A stretch of DNA of 14,625 bases from JAGLQA01 sp023135565. GTDB taxonomy: Bacteria; Acidobacteriota; Aminicenantia; UBA2199. The stretch spans positions 1-14,625 of the forward strand of contig DAOWCY010000180.1 of the NCBI GenBank assembly GCA_030639305.1, in the 5' to 3' direction. Of the stretch, positions 1 through 5,978 are shown piece by piece. The translations under genes were made by a program, and so were the position numbers. How positions within the stretch are numbered: position 1 is the stretch's first letter; each line of letters opens with the position of its first letter. The notes under the pieces are model-generated. The model did no database searches. It was not told the DNA's origin and saw only the letters and a program-made list of their open reading frames with translations.

Positions 1-428
1 AACTTCCCGAAATCAAAAAGCGGTTATCGCCGCTGAGGGCAACCGAGTTGACCGGGTTATCGTGTCCTTTCAGGGTGTTTAGCAGCGCCCCGCTTTGGGC
101 ATTCCACACTTTGACGGTGTTATCAGAACTTCCCGAAATCAAAAAGCGGTTATCGCTGCTTATGGCCACCGCTCTGACCGAGTTACCGTGGCCTTGGAGG
201 GTGTTTAGCAGCGCCCCGCTTTGGGCATCCCACACTTTGACGGTGTTATCAGAACTGCCGGACACAATAAAGCGGTTATCGCCGCTGAGGGCAACCGAGT
301 TGACCCAGTTATCGTGTCCTTTCAGGGTGTTTAGCAGTTTGCCGCTTTCAAAGTTCCAGACTTTGACGGTGTTATCATAACCGGCAGACACAATAAAGCG
401 GTTATCGCCGCTGAGGGCAGCCGAGTTG
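1..428 (-). repeat. Tandem 126-bp WD40-coding repeats
   Basis: About 3.4 units with an exact 126-bp period start at 1, 127, 253 and 379 and continue off the left edge. Each encodes one 42-residue WD40 blade with the pattern GH..xVxSVAxSxDNRF..SGSxDNTVKVW..xSGxLLNTL. Nucleotide identity is high, and the pattern is a mosaic: units 1 and 3 share their central part (about 31-90 and 283-342), while units 1 and 2 share both ends. This suggests recent duplication with gene conversion. Confidence 0.9.
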
Positions 429-3400
429 ACCCAGTTACCGTGGCCTAAGGCAGGCAGGGGGTGTAAAGCGGGCACGGGGGGGAGAGGAGCGCCGAAAAGG
501 TCATTGCCGCCCTGTTTCAACTGCTTTATGTCGATATTGCTGCCCAAAAAACCGGCGGCGGTAAAGTCGCTGCCTTTAATAGTGCAGTCTTCGAAACCGG
601 CGTTCATAAAGTTTACCAGGGAAAAGTCCGCATCCACCAAAGCGCAGTTCTCGAAAACACAATCTTTAAAATCAGCGCCGTGGGCCGCGGCTTTCTCAAA
701 ATCCACATTCTTAAAAGTACTTGCGCTGAAAGCGCTGCTTTTAAGAACCGCCTGTTTTAAAGACGTATCTTCGAAAACGCATTGGGCCGGCAGGGATTCT
801 TCTAAGTCAGCGCCGCTGAGATCGGCCCGCTTAAACACCATGCAGCTTAAATCCAGGCCGCCCAACCGGGCCCCGGGCAGGTTGATTTCTTTCGGCAGGT
901 TGTGCCGCAACAGTTGGGCAAAGGTTTTGCCCTCTGCGCCGCATAAATTGGCCTCGCCCTGTAAAGAGAAACGCTGCTTGAGAAACCCCATTTTTAACAC
1001 CCGGTAAAAGAGCAGCAGGGCATTTTCCGAAATTTGTTCCCGGTACTTTCCCGCTAATATATCGCTTACCGGGGTCAGGATGTCCTGGTCCGCCATCATG
1101 TGTTTCAGGAAGAATACGATCTCTAGGGACAGGCGTTTCAAGTTCAATACGGAGTAATCTTTCTCTAATAGCCCTTTTTTAATTTTGCGGGCAATAAAAA
1201 ACTCCTGGAAAGATTTGTGGGCAAAAGCATAGTTGCCTTCGCCGTCCCGGACCAAAAAAGAGGCGGTGCGCACTTCGTAATCGGCGGTTTCTAAATCGCG
1301 CAGGTTTTTGATTTTCGATTTTAGATGTTTACTGAGCACATCGGAAAGGGCCGAATAGTGGATGCTTGTTTTGCCTTCCTGCCACAGCTTGTAAGCCAGG
1401 GCCTCCACCAATTCTTCCCGGCCCGCTTTGGTGATTTGCAAGCGGTGGTCGTCCCGGTCGAACCAGCTTAAGGTGTATACATCATAAAGGTCTACCACGT
1501 TAAATTCGTCCCGCCCTGTTTCGATTTTGGGCAGGGTCTTGACGATCATGTCTAAAAGCACGGGCCGGGCAGCCAGGTCGTGCAAATTATAGATAGACTC
1601 GATCTTGTCATAAGCCGCCCGCCACTCTTTGCCCACCGCTTTTTTTAGATACTCTTTGACCTGTTTTTCGGAGAACTCTTTCAGGTAGACGATTTCGTAT
1701 TCCGGTTTGCTGTGGATCTCCCGGTAGAGCAAAGTGGCTTTTTCCGATAGTCCTTTGACGCCCTGTTTTTTCAAAATCGTATCCACCTCGTACTTGTCGC
1801 GGAAATAATGAGTCCGGGACGCCATTATCACTTTGGCTTCGCCCTCTACCGCCCGGTTCAACTGGCGGAAGTTGGAGAGAGTAATCTCCGCGTTGCTCAT
1901 GGTGGCCATCTCGTCGAAAGCGTCGAAAATAAGCAGGATTTTTCCTTCGGCCAGGAGCTTTAAGAAAATTTCTTCATTGGCCGGTTCCACGCCGCTGTTT
2001 TTCAGTTGTTCGTGGAGCAGGGTTTCTAAGCTCAGGGCTTTTTGGCATTGACGCAGGTCGATAAAAAAAGGAATGCGGTTTTTGCCCGGTTCGGCCTTGT
2101 ATTTTTTGGCCATATCGTAAGCCAATTTGCGGGCAAAGCTGGTTTTGCCCGTGCCGTAGTCGCCCAACAGGGAGAAATGTTTCTGGCCCGGGCTTTGCAG
2201 CCAGGAGTCCACGAAGTCGAAACTATTGATCTCTTCCGGGTTATTTTCCGGGATCACGTCCTGTTCGATATAGAGGCGTTCTAAGTCGGTGCCCTCGAAA
2301 CCCTGGATCAGCCCGGTCAAATAGTTATCGAAATTCATTAAACCCGTCAGCATATCTTCATAGGTATGTAGTTCGATGCCTCTATCCTGTGCGGCTTTTT
2401 TTGCATTGCCGGTAAAACCCACTCGCGTAACGATAATGGCCTCGCATCCTATTTTTAGTTCTTCTTTAACCTCTTCCAATATAAAGGATAATTCGTCTAC
2501 TACATCTTTATCAACATGATAAGGCCAATCTTTGCATTCACAGATATAGTATTCGTATTTTTGACCGATGCTTTTTTTCTTTTTCAGAAATATATCGATT
2601 GTTTTGCCCGCTGTTTCCCGGTCGAATTCTACCTCGAAACCCATTAATCGAAAAATTTCCCCGGTTTTTTCCTCGAAAGTTTTTCCCGTCCGGTAAACCG
2701 GTTCTCTTTCCCTAAATGTCATACCGCGCCCTTCACCGGTGTTGATCTTATAAACGACCTCCTCAGACCTTATTTTTTTCTCTTCTTCTTCTATCCGCCG
2801 CGGGTAAAAATCAATCAAACCGGCGGCAATGTTGTAATATTCCTGGGTGGCTTCCAATTTTTTGTGTTCATCGCTAAAGGGCAGGATGTCCTCCAGCGTA
2901 ATGAGAGGTCTATGAAAAGCGATCTCGTAGTGGGGTTTTATATTAAATTTTTCTTTTAACCGCTTCTGCCTCTTCTTTAACTCGCTGCTCGCTTCAAAGT
3001 CCACCATGGAAGCGATGGTTTTGACCGGCAGGGGGAACTTGCGAATTCTTTTCTGTATCTCTTCCGCATGCAGGGCGGCATGAATCGAGTTAAGCCCGCG
3101 CAAGTTCTGTTCGTTATAATTGAAAACCAGGAATACCAAATCCGGCAGCAGGATAGTAGTAACCAGCGCGATATGGGTTAAACCGGTACGGGAATCGATT
3201 AATACATAATCGAAATCTAAATCATCGAGAACTTTGAGACACTCTTCGAAGACCTGGAAACCGATGTTCTCTTCGCCGTCGAACAATTTTTCCCATTCGA
3301 TACGGGAAAATTTTTCGGTATACCCCTGCTCCAATTTCCCGGCAGGTAGAACCTGTATTTTTCCCAGGGCTTTATAATCATCAGGTAAATTTTCGCTCTT

Positions 3401-3676
3401 GAAACTATAAATCGAACTCTTGATCAGTTTATCGCCTTTGATTTTAAAACCCTTTTCCTGGAAATCCAGCAGGATGTCGATGACGCCGGTTTTTATCTCT
3501 TCTTCGATGCCGAAGCGGTTGAGCAGGGGGAAAGTCTGGATGCCCGGCGCTTCTAAATCTAAGTCCCAGATCAACACCGATTTGCCTTCTTTTGCCAGGG
3601 CGGCGGCCACGTTGACCAGGCTGAGGGTCCTGCCCACGCCGCCTTTATATGAGTAAAATGAGATGAATTTCGCCAT
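1..3676 (-). CDS. KGGVGR ATPase / PD-(D/E)xK nuclease / NACHT / pentapeptide / WD40 giant protein, partial
   Basis: The frame is open from the ATG at 3676 to the left edge, giving at least 1225 residues; the C-terminus is missing. Domains in order: (1) residues 1-300, a ParA/MinD-like ATPase with KGGVGRT at 11-17 and a Walker B-like VLIDSRTG. (2) About 335-430, an Mrr-like nuclease with D361 and E380-C-K382 forming the D...ExK core. (3) About 500-830, a NACHT NTPase with Walker A GDYGTGKTS at 505-513, Walker B ending DAFDE at 585-589, SRT at 620-622 and the C-terminal NACHT-like motif FAHKSFQEFF at 818-827. (4) About 929-1049, degenerate pentapeptide-like repeats. (5) From about 1083, 42-residue WD40 repeats. 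Families with a nuclease joined to a STAND NTPase and a repeat sensor cleave nucleic acid after ligand-driven oligomerisation; that role here is inferred. There is no signal peptide, so it is probably cytoplasmic. It is the third gene of a minus-strand operon, 9 nt after the previous stop, with a weak GAGA-type ribosome site. The domain calls are firm; the biological role is not. Confidence 0.9.
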   Translation of the reverse strand, partial: MAKFISFYSYKGGVGRTLSLVNVAAALAKEGKSVLIWDLDLEAPGIQTFPLLNRFGIEEEIKTGVIDILLDFQEKGFKIKGDKLIKSSIYSFKSENLPDDYKALGKIQVLPAGKLEQGYTEKFSRIEWEKLFDGEENIGFQVFEECLKVLDDLDFDYVLIDSRTGLTHIALVTTILLPDLVFLVFNYNEQNLRGLNSIHAALHAEEIQKRIRKFPLPVKTIASMVDFEASSELKKRQKRLKEKFNIKPHYEIAFHRPLITLEDILPFSDEHKKLEATQEYYNIAAGLIDFYPRRIEEEEKKIRSEEVVYKINTGEGRGMTFREREPVYRTGKTFEEKTGEIFRLMGFEVEFDRETAGKTIDIFLKKKKSIGQKYEYYICECKDWPYHVDKDVVDELSFILEEVKEELKIGCEAIIVTRVGFTGNAKKAAQDRGIELHTYEDMLTGLMNFDNYLTGLIQGFEGTDLERLYIEQDVIPENNPEEINSFDFVDSWLQSPGQKHFSLLGDYGTGKTSFARKLAYDMAKKYKAEPGKNRIPFFIDLRQCQKALSLETLLHEQLKNSGVEPANEEIFLKLLAEGKILLIFDAFDEMATMSNAEITLSNFRQLNRAVEGEAKVIMASRTHYFRDKYEVDTILKKQGVKGLSEKATLLYREIHSKPEYEIVYLKEFSEKQVKEYLKKAVGKEWRAAYDKIESIYNLHDLAARPVLLDMIVKTLPKIETGRDEFNVVDLYDVYTLSWFDRDDHRLQITKAGREELVEALAYKLWQEGKTSIHYSALSDVLSKHLKSKIKNLRDLETADYEVRTASFLVRDGEGNYAFAHKSFQEFFIARKIKKGLLEKDYSVLNLKRLSLEIVFFLKHMMADQDILTPVSDILAGKYREQISENALLLFYRVLKMGFLKQRFSLQGEANLCGAEGKTFAQLLRHNLPKEINLPGARLGGLDLSCMVFKRADLSGADLEESLPAQCVFEDTSLKQAVLKSSAFSASTFKNVDFEKAAAHGADFKDCVFENCALVDADFSLVNFMNAGFEDCTIKGSDFTAAGFLGSNIDIKQLKQGGNDLFGAPLPPVPALHPLPALGHGNWVNSAALSGDNRFIVSAGYDNTVKVWNFESGKLLNTLKGHDNWVNSVALSGDNRFIVSGSSDNTVKVWDAQSGALLNTLQGHGNSVRAVAISSDNRFLISGSSDNTVKVWNAQSGALLNTLKGHDNPVNSVALSGDNRFLISGS

Positions 3677-3685
3677 AATTATTCT

Positions 3686-4546
3686 CTATGCAGCTTGCAA
3701 AATACCTAATCCGAAAGAGTTTATGTTAACATTCCTGGAAACAAATTTCTTTCTTCTTTTGGTTTTTGGTATCGATACCGCCACGGGTTCTTTCTCCAAC
3801 CGGAACACTTCTTCGTAACCGGCTTTCTTGAATGCGTCGTTCAACGCCTGCATCTGCTTGGGAGTCAAACCGGCTTCTATATTTCTCAAGCCATCATATA
3901 ATCTCTCCTGTTCGTAGGCATCGAATAAGGACACCACGGCCAGTTTTAATTCCAGCTCTCCTTTGAAGGCATCCACCAATATGTGTATATGCTCCAGCAA
4001 AAGGTCCAGGCTGCAGCGGTTTCTTAATAAGGCATAAAAAGCGGCATTGGCATAGTACTTATTGGAAACATCCTTCATTTGTTCGATCCAAAAATGATTA
4101 ATACCGCCGATTTTGATGGTTGCCAGCGTGTTTAAAAGCACCTGTTGAAGCTCGGCTTCATAGACGACCACTTTTTTGAATTGGTCCCCTTTTGCCATAT
4201 CGATTAGAGCCGGGACGCTGTGACTCCTCCCGGTAAAACCGTCGATACTCCCGCACAATGTCAGCAGTTCGTATATGTATTCTTTGTTCTTTTTTACGTC
4301 TTGTTTCGAGTAACCTTTTAACTCTTCTATAAGACCGTCTAATACTTTGATGAAATTTTTCCTGAATTCTTCGTCTTCGATGTGAACAAAAGCTTTGGTT
4401 AGAAAACCTCTGAGATCGGTTTCATATCCCACATACAGTGAGAAATAAGGATCGCTGCCACACAGTCGATCCCGCATCCAGGCAGCCAGTTCCTTATAGG
4501 TAAGCGAGAGGATTTTTTCGATGGTTTCTTTTTTGGTTAGCGCCAT
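3686..4546 (-). CDS. Uncharacterised 286-residue alpha-helical protein, second gene of the NACHT operon
   Basis: I do not recognise this family. The protein looks almost entirely helical, rich in Leu, Lys and Glu, with no signal peptide and no membrane segment, so it is probably cytoplasmic. The N-terminal half has aromatic-rich segments (AAWMRDRL, DPYFSLYVGYETDLRGF) and the middle has LLEHIHILVDAF. The last 30 residues change character to a basic stretch (KTKRRKK) followed by a Ser/Asn/Gly-rich tail ending NINSFGLGILQAA, which might be a flexible or processed tail. The ATG at 4546 has a TGAGGA ribosome site that overlaps the stop of the upstream gene. Gaps of 11 nt upstream and 9 nt downstream make co-transcription with both neighbours very likely. 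A role as adaptor, regulator or co-sensor for the NACHT nuclease is inferred only from position. Confidence 0.8.
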   Translation of the reverse strand: MALTKKETIEKILSLTYKELAAWMRDRLCGSDPYFSLYVGYETDLRGFLTKAFVHIEDEEFRKNFIKVLDGLIEELKGYSKQDVKKNKEYIYELLTLCGSIDGFTGRSHSVPALIDMAKGDQFKKVVVYEAELQQVLLNTLATIKIGGINHFWIEQMKDVSNKYYANAAFYALLRNRCSLDLLLEHIHILVDAFKGELELKLAVVSLFDAYEQERLYDGLRNIEAGLTPKQMQALNDAFKKAGYEEVFRLEKEPVAVSIPKTKRRKKFVSRNVNINSFGLGILQAA

Positions 4547-4557
4547 ATTTCAATTCC

Positions 4558-5307
4558 TCAACTACCGATAAAAGCTCCGTCTTCGATGACTTCGGACATC
4601 TTTACATCCTTGTGCACCACTTCGGCTACGCCGTCCCACTTCGAGTTCAGGCTCCTGGTTCTGCCGTATTTGTCGTTTTTGTTTGCCGGGAAAAATGTCT
4701 TCCTCCAACCGGCATCGGCAAAAGAGGGAAATTTTTTATCGATGTGCGCGAGGTTTCGATACCGGATCTTAACCACGGTTATTGGTTCTCCCTCATCAAA
4801 GGAATTCATGTCTAAGGCTGCCCGGGAGATAATTTCGTCGGCTTTGCTATTCTCAAAAGGGTCTTTCTCCATGTTTGTGTCATCGAAAGTGGCAAAAACC
4901 ATTTTCCCGCCTTCGCTTAATTTTCCCAATCGTGGAGCAAAGTCTTTGATACCCATAACCGCCATTTGATTTTTTAATTCATCTATGGGAATGTTGATTT
5001 TGTTGGAAACTTTTTCTAAGAATTTTTCCTTATTGGCGATAATCCGGATCAGGACAGCGGGCAATTTAGCTGTTATCAAATGGCCTTGTAAAACATATTT
5101 CCTTGAAACCCGGTCAAAGGCCACCTGGAAGCTTCTGCCTGCATCTATTTTATCTTTTATTTCATTTTGGATGCTGTTGAAGATCGCGTCATTTAGGTGG
5201 CAGGTTTTGGGTATAATATCCAGCAGGTGTAGGGCTATTTCTTTATTGCCTGTTTTTCGCGCCCTTTTGATATACATATTAATATAATCATTTAATATAA
5301 AAGTCAT
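4558..5307 (-). CDS. Uncharacterised 249-residue protein, first gene of the NACHT operon
   Basis: I do not recognise this family. The N-terminal 120 residues look helical (YIKRARKTGNKEIALHLLDI, then NKIDAG-like and KEKFLEKVSNKIN segments). The C-terminal part, from about residue 130, looks mixed alpha/beta and contains GKMVFATFDD, ITVVKIRYRNLAHIDKKFPSF and ADAGWRKTFFPA, and ends in an acidic tail after AEVVHKDVKMSEVI. No signal peptide or membrane helix is visible. The start is the ATG at 5305-5307, which lies only 7 nt after the -10 box of the minus-strand promoter, so the message may be leaderless. The next Met is codon 11 and also lacks a Shine-Dalgarno sequence. It is the promoter-proximal member of a three-gene operon. 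Its function is unknown. Confidence 0.8.
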   Translation of the reverse strand: MTFILNDYINMYIKRARKTGNKEIALHLLDIIPKTCHLNDAIFNSIQNEIKDKIDAGRSFQVAFDRVSRKYVLQGHLITAKLPAVLIRIIANKEKFLEKVSNKINIPIDELKNQMAVMGIKDFAPRLGKLSEGGKMVFATFDDTNMEKDPFENSKADEIISRAALDMNSFDEGEPITVVKIRYRNLAHIDKKFPSFADAGWRKTFFPANKNDKYGRTRSLNSKWDGVAEVVHKDVKMSEVIEDGAFIGS

Positions 5308-5314
5308 CGGCTTA

Positions 5315-5343
5315 AATATAATGGAAATTCACCCAATTGTCAA
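5315..5343 (-). promoter_or_regulatory. Sigma70-type promoter of the three-gene NACHT operon
   Basis: On the minus strand, TTGACA (5343-5338) is followed by a 17-nt spacer and TATATT (5320-5315). Both boxes and the spacing are close to consensus. The expected start is near 5308, essentially at the ATG of the 249-residue gene. Confidence 0.75.
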
Positions 5344-5367
5344 GAAAAAGAGCAAGAATACATAAAT

Positions 5368-5380
5368 CCCGGACACCGGG
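5368..5380. promoter_or_regulatory. Dyad between the two divergent promoters
   Basis: CCCGG-ACA-CCGGG is a perfect 5-3-5 inverted repeat. It lies about 25 bp upstream of the minus-strand -35 box and about 67 bp upstream of the plus-strand -35 box. It could be an operator shared by the divergent promoters. No direct evidence of binding exists in the sequence. Confidence 0.35.
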
Positions 5381-5447
5381 AAAATCGTAGGCCAAAAAAA
5401 GCAAACCGGCGAGCGGGTAAAAAAATCGGGAAAAATTCAGATATGAC

Positions 5448-5476
5448 TTGACATTTTTGCTTTTGATGTTTATATA
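5448..5476 (+). promoter_or_regulatory. Sigma70-type promoter of the coiled-coil gene
   Basis: TTGACA at 5448-5453, a 17-nt spacer and TATATA at 5471-5476. Expected start is near 5483, leaving a leader of about 110 nt before the ATG at 5595. Confidence 0.7.
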
Positions 5477-5512
5477 TATAGTGTTTTTTCAAGACTAAGC
5501 TTAAAAACAAAG

Positions 5513-5576
5513 CCACCTGGCGGTGGAAAGATGAAATATGTAAAACATGCTGTTTTCATCACCGCCATGTAATGGC
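5513..5576 (+). promoter_or_regulatory. Leader with three consecutive inverted repeats
   Basis: Three dyads lie between the predicted transcription start and the coiled-coil gene: CCACC-TGGC-GGTGG (5513-5526), GATGAAA...TTTCATC (5530-5536 with 5554-5560, enclosing an inner ATGT...ACAT), and GCCAT-GTA-ATGGC (5564-5576). They could be hairpins in the leader RNA or operators for autoregulation. No known riboswitch was recognised. Confidence 0.45.
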
Positions 5577-5594
5577 ATAGTAGAGGTAAAAAAG

Positions 5595-5894
5595 ATGACG
5601 GAAGCAACTATTATGATACCGGATAACATCAACCTCAAAAAGGTTTCCGATGAAATTGTCTACAAAGCCTTCAATATCGCTATCCGGAAGAAAAAAAAAG
5701 AGATCGAAAGAGAATTAAAACGGGTGGAAACAAAAATCAGGAAGTTTGAAAAAAAATATAAGCGGGATCTTGAGGAATTCGAGAGAGAAATGGGCGATTC
5801 ATTAAAAGAACACGATGATTGGATGGATTGGAGTTTTTTGGTAGAAACCCAAAAACAATTGGCAAGCGAAAAACAAAATTTCCCTGAGGTGTAG
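5595..5894 (+). CDS. Small charged coiled-coil protein, 99 residues
   Basis: The start is the ATG at 5595, chosen because a GAGGT ribosome site sits about 7 nt upstream. The in-frame ATG at 5547 has no such site. After a short N-terminal segment (TIMIPDNINLKKVSDEIV) comes a strongly charged helix of about 50 residues (from AIRKKKKEIERELK through EEFEREMGD) with heptad-like spacing, then a short tail with DDWMDWSF. The size, coiled coil and N-terminal strand-like segment resemble small antitoxin-like proteins, but no toxin gene follows. The next gene, 84 nt downstream, is the AlbA_2 protein. The gene diverges from the NACHT operon and has its own promoter and structured leader. Function unknown. 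Confidence 0.7.
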   Translation: MTEATIMIPDNINLKKVSDEIVYKAFNIAIRKKKKEIERELKRVETKIRKFEKKYKRDLEEFEREMGDSLKEHDDWMDWSFLVETQKQLASEKQNFPEV

Positions 5895-5940
5895 TAGTAG
5901 GATAGATATATTTTTTCTTGCTGCGGGAAGGCCGGGACTC

Positions 5941-5970
5941 TTGACTTTTGTGCCTGATATGCAATATCAT
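5941..5970 (+). promoter_or_regulatory. Putative promoter immediately before the AlbA_2 gene
   Basis: TTGACT (5941-5946), an 18-nt spacer and TATCAT (5965-5970). The -10 box ends 8 nt before the ATG at 5979, and no Shine-Dalgarno sequence is visible, so this promoter would give a leaderless message. Read-through from the coiled-coil gene is also possible. Confidence 0.5.
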
Positions 5971-5978
5971 ATGACCTG

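Noticed and set aside
1..428. CRISPR array
   Set aside because: The repeats are contiguous with no unique spacers, the period is 126 bp, and they encode WD40 blades in frame.
48..1007. Plus-strand open frames at 48-380 and 426-1007
   Set aside because: They are antisense to the WD40 and pentapeptide region of the large minus-strand gene. Their repetitive peptides simply mirror the repeats, and they lack convincing ribosome sites.
1833..3656. Plus-strand open frames at 1833-2051, 2042-2284 and 3420-3656
   Set aside because: They lie opposite the NACHT and ATPase domains, whose motifs are intact on the minus strand.
5547..5594. Longer start for the coiled-coil gene at 5547
   Set aside because: It has no ribosome site and would translate through a leader dyad. 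The ATG at 5595 has GAGGT at good spacing.
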